Of a stretch of 5,528 nt of DNA, positions 1-5,528 are shown in pieces. The position numbers and the translations under genes were made by a program. The first letter of the stretch is position 1; each line of letters opens with the position of its first letter. The notes below the pieces were generated by a model. It saw only the letters and a list, made by a program, of their open reading frames with translations. It had not been told where the DNA came from and did no database searches. Source of the DNA: an uncultured Actinomycetes bacterium (GTDB lineage: Bacteria; Actinomycetota; Actinomycetes; Mycobacteriales; Mycobacteriaceae); contig CAIWCQ010000092.1 in assembly GCA_903911165.1 (NCBI GenBank), forward strand, positions 1 through 5,528. The letters are read 5' to 3'.

Positions 1-1
1 C

Positions 2-1045
2 ACTCTTCCCATCCATCTTTTGGGCCCCATCCACTTTCCGGGCCTGTACACCTTCACCCGCGTGGTGTGGGTGTTCGCCGCACTGCTGCTGGTCGTGCTG
101 CTGGCCGTGATCGGTGGGCACTGGCTACGGCACCCGACCGCGGCGCGTAGCCACGCCCGCAACCCGCAGATGGCGCACTTCTACGGCGCGGCGCCGATGG
201 CATTGCTGACCGTGGCCTCCGGTGCGGTGTTGGTGGGCGGTGATCTGATCGGCGAACGCGCCGCGGTGGAACTGGCCTGGGCACTGTGGGTGGCGGGCAC
301 CATCGGCGGGCTTTTCACCGCCGTCAGCATCCCGTATCTGATGTTCACCCAGCACTCCGTGGAACCGGATGCCGCGTTCGGCGGCTGGCTGATGCCGATC
401 GTCCCGCCCATGGTCGCCGCCGCCACCGGCGCGCTGCTGATTCCGCACATGCCGGCCGGAGTCGGCCGGCAGACCATGTTCTACGGCTGCTACGCGATGT
501 TCGGGCTGAGCCTGGTGGCGGCCTTCATCATCATCTCAATGATCTGGAGCCGGTTGGCGCTGTACGGAACCTCCGGCACCGCGCGGGTGCCGACGCTGTG
601 GATCGTGCTCGGTCCGCTGGGCCAATCCATCACGGCGGCAGGGCTTCTCGGCCTCAACGCGGCGTTGGCTGTCGACCCCGATATCGCCGCGGCCATGAAC
701 TCGTTCGCGATTTTGTTCGGTGTGCCGGTGTGGGGATTCGCAGTGCTGTGGATCGCGCTGGCGACCGCGCTGACTGTGCGCACACTGCGGCGCGGCATGC
801 CGTTCGCACTGACCTGGTGGAGCCTGACCTTCCCGGTAGGCACCTTCGTGACCGGCACCACCCAGCTGGCCGTGCACACCGGACTGCCGGCGTTCGCCGC
901 CGCCGCGCTGATCGCCTATCTCGGCCTGCTCGGCACCTGGCTGCTGGTGGCGGCCCGCACCGCGCGCGGCAGCCTGCACGGCACCCTGCTGGCACCGCAG
1001 AAGCCGGCCGGACCGATCCGGGCGCGGAAGGATCCGGCGCGGTAG
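2..1045 (+). CDS. TDT-family (TehA/SLAC1-like) membrane transporter, 5' end outside window
   Basis: A very hydrophobic protein of 347 visible residues. I count about nine membrane-spanning stretches; counted from the TTG at base 20 they fall near residues 13-36, 54-74, 81-109, 121-144, 152-180, 193-217, 223-256, 261-285 and 288-313, followed by a basic cytoplasmic-type tail (RARKDPAR). Family hallmarks include a NPQMAHFYGAAP segment, a proline-rich MPIVPP helix, GPLGQS and the late WWSLTFPVGTF segment. TDT transporters (TehA, Mae1, SSU1, SLAC1) have ten helices and move anions such as C4-dicarboxylates, sulfite or chloride; the substrate here cannot be read from sequence. The frame is open to the window edge, and the residues before base 20 (TLPIHL) fit the linker after the family's first helix. 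The true start therefore lies upstream and TTG at 20 is probably internal. The next gene begins 40 bases after the stop. Confidence 0.85.
   Translation, partial: TLPIHLLGPIHFPGLYTFTRVVWVFAALLLVVLLAVIGGHWLRHPTAARSHARNPQMAHFYGAAPMALLTVASGAVLVGGDLIGERAAVELAWALWVAGTIGGLFTAVSIPYLMFTQHSVEPDAAFGGWLMPIVPPMVAAATGALLIPHMPAGVGRQTMFYGCYAMFGLSLVAAFIIISMIWSRLALYGTSGTARVPTLWIVLGPLGQSITAAGLLGLNAALAVDPDIAAAMNSFAILFGVPVWGFAVLWIALATALTVRTLRRGMPFALTWWSLTFPVGTFVTGTTQLAVHTGLPAFAAAALIAYLGLLGTWLLVAARTARGSLHGTLLAPQKPAGPIRARKDPAR
451..470. repeat. Perfect 8-bp GC-only inverted repeat inside the transporter gene
   Basis: The arms GCCGGCCG (451-458) and CGGCCGGC (463-470) are perfectly complementary and enclose a 4-base loop, GAGT. 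They encode the short hydrophilic connection (PAGVGR) between two membrane helices. In RNA this would be a very stable hairpin, but GC-rich genomes produce such repeats by chance, so no function is claimed. Confidence 0.6.
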
Positions 1046-1073
1046 CCGGGGCCGGACGATATCTACGGCGTGC

Positions 1074-1079
1074 CACAAT
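1074..1079 (+). promoter_or_regulatory. Possible -10 element for leaderless LLM oxidoreductase gene
   Basis: CACAAT keeps the second-position A and final T of the mycobacterial TANNNT -10 motif and sits exactly 6 bases before the GTG at 1086. That spacing would place transcription start on the start codon itself. No purine-rich Shine-Dalgarno precedes the GTG, and there is no convincing -35, which is common in mycobacteria. The hexamer is a weak match on its own. Confidence 0.35.
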
Positions 1080-1085
1080 CGCGAC

Positions 1086-1994
1086 GTGCAGATAGGCATG
1101 AGCATGCCGGTGATGGAGCCCGACCTCGACGCGAGCGTGTTGCGCCGGTGGGCGCAGACGATCGACGAGGGCCCGTTCTCATCGCTGTGCTGGGGTGAAC
1201 GCATCGCTTTCGGCAATCCCGAGGCACTGACGCTCCTCGGGGCCCTGGCGGCCTGGACGCACCGGGTACCGCTGATCACCACCGTGGTCGTGCCGCAGTT
1301 GCATGACCCGGTGCTGCTCGCCAAATCACTGGCCACCGGCGACATGCTCTGCGGCGGCCGGCTCACCGTCGGCGTCGGGGTGGGCGGCCGTCAGGAGGAC
1401 TATCTGGCCGTCGGCGCGGATCCGTCTACGCAGACCATGCGCGAGATGGCACAGCGGGTCGAGATCATGAAACGGGTCTGGGCGGGGGAGAAGATCACCG
1501 AATCCGTGCTGCCGGTTGGTCCGGTGCCGGTGCACTCCGGGGGGCCCCGACTGCTGGTCGGCACCATCGGACCCAAGACGCTGCGCAGTGCCGCACCGTG
1601 GGCTGACGGTCTGGCCGGCATCACACTGGATCTCGACGTTGCCAAACAGGACGAACTGTTCGAGGTCGGCCGCACCGCCTGGGCGCAGGCCGGCAAGCCG
1701 AAACCCCATTTGGCTACCTCGTTCTGGTTCGCCCTCGGTTCCCCGGTCGATTCGCGCGCCCAGATTCACCGTCACCTGCGGCACTACATGAACTGGATCC
1801 CGGGTGAGTTCGTCGACGCGATGGCGCCGCATACCGGTTTTGCCGGCACCGAGGATGAATTGGCCGACGTGCTGGGGCGGTTCGCCGCCATCGGCACCAG
1901 CGAGATTCACCTCATCCCGACCAGTACCGACCTCGATCAGCTGCGCCGGGTGGCTGATGTGGTCGCCGACTTTGACCTAGGGAACAGACCATGA
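1086..1994 (+). CDS. LLM-class (luciferase-like) oxidoreductase, probably F420-dependent
   Basis: A 302-residue protein of the bacterial luciferase-like TIM-barrel superfamily, near the usual 280-340 residue length. It shows the typical N-terminal strand (MQIGMSMPV), the [24 protein letters not shown] block at about residues 61-84, the hallmark [17 protein letters not shown] near 90-106, the helix [20 protein letters not shown] near 118-137, and a [22 protein letters not shown] segment near 154-175. In actinobacteria most such proteins use reduced or oxidised F420, some FMN; the cofactor and substrate cannot be fixed here. GTG at 1086 is preferred because it leaves the first beta strand whole; ATG codons at 1098 and 1104 are alternatives that would clip it. 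The gene ends in an ATGA overlap with the lactate-monooxygenase-like gene, so the two proteins are probably made together and may act on related compounds. Confidence 0.85.
   Translation: MQIGMSMPVMEPDLDASVLRRWAQTIDEGPFSSLCWGERIAFGNPEALTLLGALAAWTHRVPLITTVVVPQLHDPVLLAKSLATGDMLCGGRLTVGVGVGGRQEDYLAVGADPSTQTMREMAQRVEIMKRVWAGEKITESVLPVGPVPVHSGGPRLLVGTIGPKTLRSAAPWADGLAGITLDLDVAKQDELFEVGRTAWAQAGKPKPHLATSFWFALGSPVDSRAQIHRHLRHYMNWIPGEFVDAMAPHTGFAGTEDELADVLGRFAAIGTSEIHLIPTSTDLDQLRRVADVVADFDLGNRP
1979..1983 (+). promoter_or_regulatory. Shine-Dalgarno and ATGA coupling site for the hydroxy-acid dehydrogenase
   Basis: AGGGA lies 7 bases before the ATG at 1991, inside the last codons of the LLM gene. The ATG overlaps that gene's TGA (ATGA, 1991-1994), a standard arrangement for translational coupling. 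This is the clearest ribosome binding site in the window and supports the ATG at 1991 over later in-frame starts. Confidence 0.7.
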
Positions 1995-3157
1995 CGCAGT
2001 CGTATGGCAACTATCAGATCGAGATCTACTTCCAGGGCCTGGCCGGGGTGCTGCCCAGCTTGCCGATGTCCTTCGACGAACTCCAGTCGCGCGCGCAGCA
2101 GGCGCTGTCTCCGTCGGTCTGGTCCTATGTGTCCGGGGGTGCCGGCGACGAGCGCACCCAGCGCGCCAACGTCACCGCATTCGAGCAGTGGGGTCTGATT
2201 CCCCGGATGCTCGTCGGCGCCACCGAACGCGATATGTCAGTCGAACTCTGGGGGCGACGCTGGCCTGCGATCTTCATGGCGCCCGTCGGCGTGATCGGTC
2301 TGTGCACGGCAGACCGGCACGGTGACCTCGCCGCAGCCCGCGCCGCCGCGCGCACCGGCGTGCCACTGTGTGTGTCGACGCTCACCATGGACCCACTGGA
2401 AGACGTCGCAGCCGAATTCGGCGACACCCCCGGGTTATTCCAGCTTTACACCCCCACCGATCGCGAACTCGCCGAGAGCCTGGTGCACCGCGCCGAGGCG
2501 GCCGGCTACGCGGGAATCGTGGTCACCCTCGACACCTGGATCCCTGGCTGGCGGCCCCGCGATCTGTCGACCGCGAACTTTCCGCAACTGCGCGGTCTGT
2601 GCCTGGCGAACTACATCAGCGATCCGGTTTTCCGCGCGAAAGTCGACGCAGACATCGACGCCGACCCGCGGGCGGCCGTCATGCACTGGGTCAGCATCTT
2701 CGGAAACTCGTTGACGTGGAACGACATTCCGTGGTTGCGCTCAATCACCACGCTGCCGCTGATACTGAAGGGCATCTGCCATCCCGATGATGCTCGGCGT
2801 GCCATCGACGCCGGTGCGGACGGAATCTACTGCTCCAACCACGGCGGCCGTCAGGCCAATGGTGGACTGCCGGCCATCGACTGCCTGCCCGACGTGGTGG
2901 CGGCGTGCGGCGATGTCCCCGTCCTGTTCGACTCCGGTATCCGCTCCGGGGCCGACGTGATCAAGGCCCTGGCCCTGGGCGCCAAAGCTGTCGGTATCGG
3001 CCGGCCGTACGCCTACGGCGCGGCACTGGCCGGAACCGACGGGATCGTGCACGTGCTGCGCTCGATTCTGGCCGAGGCTGACCTGATCATGGCCGTCGAC
3101 GGCTATCCCACGCTTAAGGATCTGACCCCGGAGGCATTGCGGCGCGTGCAACGGTAA
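1991..3157 (+). CDS. FMN-dependent alpha-hydroxy-acid dehydrogenase, lactate 2-monooxygenase type
   Basis: A 388-residue TIM-barrel flavoprotein of the glycolate oxidase / lactate 2-monooxygenase family. Lactate 2-monooxygenase converts L-lactate and O2 to acetate, CO2 and water. Conserved active-site residues are visible: Tyr46 (SYVSGG), Tyr153 (FQLY), Arg188 (GWRPRD), Lys260 (ILKGI), His284 as catalytic base and Arg287 (SNHGGRQ), plus the phosphate-binding [10 protein letters not shown] near 314-323 and GIGRPYAYG near 335-343. These correspond to Tyr44, Tyr152, Arg187, Lys266, His290 and Arg293 of the M. smegmatis enzyme as I recall it. The N-terminal Y-x-x-EIY-x-QGL-x-GV segment is characteristic of that subgroup rather than of LldD or glycolate oxidase. 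Against the recalled M. smegmatis sequence, the lid loop (residues 215-236) is about seven residues shorter, so the substrate or product (monooxygenase, oxidase or dehydrogenase) may differ. It is cytoplasmic and co-translated with the LLM gene. Confidence 0.9.
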   Translation: MTQSYGNYQIEIYFQGLAGVLPSLPMSFDELQSRAQQALSPSVWSYVSGGAGDERTQRANVTAFEQWGLIPRMLVGATERDMSVELWGRRWPAIFMAPVGVIGLCTADRHGDLAAARAAARTGVPLCVSTLTMDPLEDVAAEFGDTPGLFQLYTPTDRELAESLVHRAEAAGYAGIVVTLDTWIPGWRPRDLSTANFPQLRGLCLANYISDPVFRAKVDADIDADPRAAVMHWVSIFGNSLTWNDIPWLRSITTLPLILKGICHPDDARRAIDAGADGIYCSNHGGRQANGGLPAIDCLPDVVAACGDVPVLFDSGIRSGADVIKALALGAKAVGIGRPYAYGAALAGTDGIVHVLRSILAEADLIMAVDGYPTLKDLTPEALRRVQR

Positions 3158-3165
3158 GGCCGTGC

Positions 3166-3171
3166 GACGAT
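3166..3171 (+). promoter_or_regulatory. Possible -10 element for leaderless split-barrel gene
   Basis: GACGAT has the A at position 2 and T at position 6 of TANNNT and lies 6 bases before the ATG at 3178, the same spacing as the candidate element before the LLM gene. No Shine-Dalgarno is visible. The gene is only 20 bases from the preceding stop, so it may instead be read from the upstream operon. Confidence 0.3.
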
Positions 3172-3177
3172 GAAGCG

Positions 3178-3837
3178 ATGTCGCATCCATCGACCGCGGT
3201 CAGCCGTCTCGCCGAGTTGCAGAGCACGTCACGGCGTCAACTCGACGACCTGCTGGACAGCACGCCGTTGGCCACCGTGGCCCTGGTGCGCGACGGACAT
3301 CCGGTCGCGCTCCCGATCGGATTCGCCCGCATCGACGACGAAGTCGTCATCCATGGATCGACCGGTTCACCGTGGCTGAGCGCCCTGGCCGGTGGTGCGC
3401 CGGCCGCTGTGAGCGTGACGACTCTCGACGGAGTCGTGGTGGCGCGCAGCGGATTCGAATCGTCGTTTCACTACCGCAGCGCAGTGCTGTTCGGGACGTT
3501 CGAGACGGTCACCGAGGACAAGGTCCGCTACCTCGAGATACTGACTGACACCTTCATCCCGGGTCGGGTGGCTGAATTGCGCGCAAGTACCCGCAAAGAA
3601 CTCGCCGCCACGGTGGTGCTGAGACTGCCCATCGGTTCCGACAACTGGTCGCTCAAGATCAGCGACGGCTGGCCCGAGGACCCTGAGTCCGATGTCGCCG
3701 CCGGCGGCTGGGCGGGCGTGGTGCCGATTACTACGTCGTACGGAACGCCACTGCGCGCACCGGACTGCGAGGAGTCGATCCCGGTGGCCGCGTCGGTGCG
3801 GGCGCTGACCGGATCGGTGACCAATCGGCGTCGTTGA
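3178..3837 (+). CDS. Pyridoxamine-5'-phosphate-oxidase-like FMN-binding split-barrel protein
   Basis: A 219-residue soluble protein of the FMN-binding split-barrel superfamily, most like the group called flavin-nucleotide-binding or Pyridox_ox_2 proteins (NimA relatives). The first barrel strands are TPLATVALVRDGHPVALPIGFA at about residues 29-50, then DDEVVIHGSTGSPWLSAL (53-70) and AAVSVTTLDGVVVAR (76-90). The segment FESSFHYRSAVLFGTFETV (93-111) matches the family's characteristic F-x-x-S-F-x-YRSVV-x-FG block, and a C-terminal GGWAGVVPITTSYGTP (176-191) matches the usual WAGV-x-P region. Members bind FMN, sometimes F420 or haem, and most have no known substrate. ATG at 3178 is the only reasonable start; the overlapping ATG at 3170 is in another frame. 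It follows the hydroxy-acid dehydrogenase by 20 bases on the same strand, which suggests cotranscription but not a shared pathway. Confidence 0.8.
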   Translation: MSHPSTAVSRLAELQSTSRRQLDDLLDSTPLATVALVRDGHPVALPIGFARIDDEVVIHGSTGSPWLSALAGGAPAAVSVTTLDGVVVARSGFESSFHYRSAVLFGTFETVTEDKVRYLEILTDTFIPGRVAELRASTRKELAATVVLRLPIGSDNWSLKISDGWPEDPESDVAAGGWAGVVPITTSYGTPLRAPDCEESIPVAASVRALTGSVTNRRR

Positions 3838-3874
3838 CCCGTCGCGGTAAAAAGCTGCCTGGCGTTCTGGGCGG

Positions 3875-3896
3875 GGGCCCGGATGAGGGCCCGGAT
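3875..3896. repeat. Tandem GGGCCCGGAT repeat, able to form a short GC hairpin; possible terminator
   Basis: GGGCCCGGAT occurs at 3875-3884 and again at 3887-3896, a 12-base period. Because GGGCCC is its own complement, the two copies (3875-3880 and 3887-3892) can also pair as a 6-bp hairpin with a 6-base loop. It lies between the stop of the plus-strand split-barrel gene and the 3' end of the minus-strand tRNA, where a two-way terminator would be expected. The only T run, TTTTT on the minus strand at 3853-3849, is about 21 bases beyond the hairpin, so a classical intrinsic terminator is not shown. Confidence 0.4.
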
Positions 3897-3904
3897 TGCA
3901 AGAG

Positions 3905-3977
3905 TGCCCCCGGCAGGATTCGAACCTGCGGCCTTCTGCTCCGGAGGCAGACGCTCTATCCCCTGAGCTACGGGGGC
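3905..3977 (-). tRNA. tRNA-Arg, anticodon CCG
   Basis: Read on the minus strand this is a complete 73-base tRNA. The 7-bp acceptor stem is GCCCCCG with CGGGGGC; the D stem is GCTC/GAGC with an 8-base loop containing GG and A20; the anticodon stem is TCTGC/GCAGA with loop CTCCGGA; the variable loop has 5 bases; the T stem is GCAGG/CCTGC with loop TTCGAAT; the discriminator is A73. Anticodon CCG (plus-strand positions 3940-3942) reads CGG, arginine. A20 and C35 are the main identity elements known for bacterial ArgRS, and both are present. The 3' CCA is not encoded (the next bases read CTC), so it must be added by tRNA nucleotidyltransferase. The gene is divergent from argS, whose start is 52 bases from the tRNA 5' end. 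Confidence 0.96.
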
Positions 3978-3991
3978 GCACGCGCTGCGCC
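3975..3991. repeat. Inverted repeat spanning the tRNA-Arg 5' end
   Basis: GGCGCA (3975-3980) and TGCGCC (3986-3991) form a perfect 6-bp inverted repeat around a 5-base loop, CGCGC. In the tRNA precursor this would be a leader hairpin that includes tRNA bases 1-3 and so competes with the acceptor stem at the RNase P cleavage point. In DNA it could equally be a protein-binding dyad between the two divergent genes. Its function is unproven. Confidence 0.5.
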
Positions 3992-4004
3992 GACGGACAG
4001 TCGA

Positions 4005-4010
4005 AGCCTA
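4005..4010 (-). promoter_or_regulatory. Possible -10 element for tRNA-Arg
   Basis: On the minus strand these bases read TAGGCT, an exact TANNNT match. Transcription would start near 3998 and give a leader of about 21 bases before the tRNA. A second match, TATCCT at 4022-4017, lies further upstream. Neither has a recognisable -35. Confidence 0.35.
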
Positions 4011-4015
4011 ACGCA

Positions 4016-4024
4016 TAGGATAAT
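4016..4024 (+). promoter_or_regulatory. argS: Probable -10 region of argS, leaderless GTG
   Basis: TAGGATAAT contains TAGGAT (4016-4021, exact TANNNT) overlapping GATAAT (4019-4024). These lie 8 and 5 bases before the GTG at 4030, so transcription should begin at or within a base or two of the start codon. There is no Shine-Dalgarno before the GTG. A partial -35-like CGGACA lies at 3994-3999. Confidence 0.5.
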
Positions 4025-4029
4025 TCCCC

Positions 4030-5528
4030 GTGACCCCCGCCGACCTCGCCGAGTTGCTGCGCAGCACCGCCGCCGCGGTGCTGACCGAGCACGGCCTCGA
4101 CCCCGCCGCGCTGCCGGCGGCGGTCACTGTCGAGCGGCCGCGCAACCCCGAACATGGTGACTACGCGACCAACCTGGCGCTGCAGGTGGGTAAGAAGGCC
4201 GGCGCCAACCCACGCGAATTCGCCGGTTGGCTGGCCACCGCACTCACCGACGCCGACGGCATCGCCGCCGCCGAGGTCGCCGGGCCCGGATTCGTCAACC
4301 TGCGTATCGAGACCGCGGCCCAGGGCGTCATCATCGCCGACATCGCCGCCGCCGGTGCCGAGTACGGCCACTCGGGACTGCTCGCCGGGCGCAGCATCAA
4401 CCTCGAGTTCGTCTCGGCCAACCCGACCGGTCCGATTCACATCGGCGGCACCCGGTGGGCCGCAGTCGGTGACGCGCTGGGACGACTGCTGGCCACCCAG
4501 GGCGCCCGGGTGGTGCGGGAGTACTACTTCAACGATCACGGCACCCAGATCGACCGGTTCGTGTCATCCCTCATCGCCGCCGCGAAGTCGGAGCCGGCAC
4601 CCGAGGACGGCTACGCCGGCGCCTACATCAACGACATCGCCGCACAGGTGCTCGCCCAGGCACCCGAAGTGATGAGCCTTCCGGAGGCGCAGCAGCGCGA
4701 GACGTTCCGCGCAATCGGCGTGGACCTGATGTTCAGCCACATCAAGTCATCGCTGCACGCGTTCGGCACCGACTTCGACGTCTACACCCACGAAGACTCG
4801 ATGCACACCAGCGGCCGGGTGGACGAGGCCATCGCCAAGCTGCGCGAGAACGGTGCGATCTACGAGAAGGATGGCGCGACCTGGTTGCGCACCACCGAGT
4901 TCGGCGACGATAAGGACCGCGTCGTCATCAAGAGTGACGGCGCGCCCGCCTATATCGCCGCCGACCTGGCCTACTACCTGGATAAGCGTCAACGCGGGTT
5001 CGACCTGTGCATCTACATGCTCGGCGCTGACCACCACGGGTATATCGCCCGACTCAAGGCCGCCGCTGCCGCCCTCGGCGATGACCCCGACACCGTCGAG
5101 GTGCTGATCGGACAGCTGGTCAATCTTGTCCGCGACGGCCAGCCGGTCCGGATGAGCAAGCGGGCGGGCACCGTGATCACCCTCGATGACCTCGTCGAAG
5201 CGATCGGCACTGACGCCGCGCGGTACGCGCTGATCCGGTCCTCGGTGGACTCGCCCATCGACATCGACCTGGCGCTGTGGTCCTCCGCGTCAGCGGAGAA
5301 CCCGGTCTATTACGTGCAATACGCGCACGCCCGACTCTGCGCGCTGGCCCGCAACGCCGCCGAACTCGGTCTGGAGCCCGACCTGTCGCATCTGGCGGAA
5401 CTCGGCCACGACAGAGAGGGCGCGTTGATCCGCACCCTCGGCGACTACCCCCGGGTGCTGCAGTCCGCCGCCGCATTGCGCGAACCCCACCGGGTCTGCC
5501 GCTACCTGGAGGACCTCGCCGGCGACTA
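4030..5528 (+). CDS. argS: Arginyl-tRNA synthetase, 3' end outside window
   Basis: Class I ArgRS, which attaches arginine to tRNA-Arg using ATP, in the cytoplasm. The 499 complete codons read without interruption and end in LAGDY at the window edge; mycobacterial ArgS is about 550 residues, so roughly the last 50 of the anticodon-binding domain are missing. The N-terminal tRNA-recognition (Add-1) domain covers about residues 1-90 and includes [17 protein letters not shown]. The catalytic Rossmann fold carries the HIGH signature as HIGG at 137-140 within [19 protein letters not shown] at 332-338, and the KMSKS-like loop as RMSKRAGT from 374 (Met375, Lys377); lack of the first Lys is normal in many ArgRS. 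The DALR helical domain begins near [14 protein letters not shown] (423-436). GTG at 4030 is chosen from the family N-terminus (TPADLAELL) and the -10 region directly before it. About 12 of 33 visible Arg codons are CGG, the codon read by the adjacent divergent tRNA. Confidence 0.98.
   Translation, partial: MTPADLAELLRSTAAAVLTEHGLDPAALPAAVTVERPRNPEHGDYATNLALQVGKKAGANPREFAGWLATALTDADGIAAAEVAGPGFVNLRIETAAQGVIIADIAAAGAEYGHSGLLAGRSINLEFVSANPTGPIHIGGTRWAAVGDALGRLLATQGARVVREYYFNDHGTQIDRFVSSLIAAAKSEPAPEDGYAGAYINDIAAQVLAQAPEVMSLPEAQQRETFRAIGVDLMFSHIKSSLHAFGTDFDVYTHEDSMHTSGRVDEAIAKLRENGAIYEKDGATWLRTTEFGDDKDRVVIKSDGAPAYIAADLAYYLDKRQRGFDLCIYMLGADHHGYIARLKAAAAALGDDPDTVEVLIGQLVNLVRDGQPVRMSKRAGTVITLDDLVEAIGTDAARYALIRSSVDSPIDIDLALWSSASAENPVYYVQYAHARLCALARNAAELGLEPDLSHLAELGHDREGALIRTLGDYPRVLQSAAALREPHRVCRYLEDLAGD

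Noticed and set aside
20..22. TTG as the start codon of the transporter
   Set aside because: The frame is open upstream to the window edge, the family's first membrane helix is missing, and no ribosome binding site precedes the TTG.
1033..1056. TCCGGC / GCCGGA inverted repeat around the transporter stop codon as a terminator
   Set aside because: Only 6 bp with a 12-base loop and no T run, easily expected by chance at this base composition.
536..1366. A minus-strand open frame of 276 codons opposite the transporter and LLM genes
   Set aside because: It is antisense to two recognisable families and has no coherent domain or ribosome binding site.
2024..2038. YFQG near the N-terminus of the hydroxy-acid dehydrogenase, resembling a TEV protease tag scar
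   Set aside because: The required Glu three residues before the Tyr is absent, and the family naturally carries EIY-x-QGL at this place.
3849..3853. TTTTT on the minus strand as the U tract of a tRNA terminator
   Set aside because: No stem-loop ends next to it; the nearest clear hairpin is about 21 bases away.
3834..4160. A plus-strand open frame of 108 codons over the tRNA region
   Set aside because: Its PGRIRTCG...LYPLSYGG stretch is the well-known false translation of the tRNA complement, and the rest overlaps argS out of frame.
3367..4539. A 390-codon open frame on the minus strand across the split-barrel gene, tRNA and argS start
   Set aside because: It runs through the tRNA-Arg and antisense to two well-supported genes. 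Its composition (rich in Arg, Gly, His) is that of a GC-bias shadow frame, with no recognisable domain.
4154..4672. A plus-strand frame of 172 codons inside argS
   Set aside because: Its sequence is dominated by Ser, Pro, Thr and Arg, typical of an out-of-frame reading of a GC-rich gene; argS itself is certain here.

Overview
The window is GC-rich DNA with strong G/C bias at third codon positions, GTG and ATG starts, and several genes lacking a Shine-Dalgarno sequence. It looks like a Mycobacteriaceae chromosome, probably a fast-growing Mycolicibacterium-type species. The assignment rests on protein resemblance recalled from memory: the ArgRS closely matches mycobacterial ArgS, and one oxidoreductase closely resembles the lactate 2-monooxygenase of Mycolicibacterium smegmatis. 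No database search was run.

All protein genes lie on the plus strand. Region 1 (2-1045) is the 3' part of a TDT-family (TehA/SLAC1-like) membrane transporter whose start lies before the window. Region 2 (1086-3837) holds three tightly spaced genes of flavin- or deazaflavin-binding families: an LLM-class (luciferase-like, probably F420-dependent) oxidoreductase, an FMN-dependent alpha-hydroxy-acid dehydrogenase of the lactate 2-monooxygenase type that overlaps it by ATGA, and a split-barrel protein of the pyridoxamine-5'-phosphate-oxidase superfamily 20 bases further on. Region 3 (3838-4029) is the only sizeable non-protein stretch. It contains a short tandem/inverted GGGCCC repeat, a minus-strand tRNA-Arg(CCG), and a 52-base divergent promoter region. 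Region 4 (4030-5528) is argS, cut by the window end roughly 50 codons before its expected stop.

The transporter, LLM and lactate-monooxygenase-like genes could form a small organic-acid uptake and oxidation unit, but that is inference from adjacency; only the ATGA coupling of the two oxidoreductases is strong. The most striking arrangement is tRNA-Arg(CCG) divergent from the synthetase that should charge it, with -10-like elements for both directions packed into 52 bases. I see no mobile element, CRISPR array, phage gene or clearly new system. The points most worth a second look are the argS/tRNA-Arg divergent region, the shortened active-site lid of the lactate-monooxygenase homologue, and the run of apparently leaderless genes.
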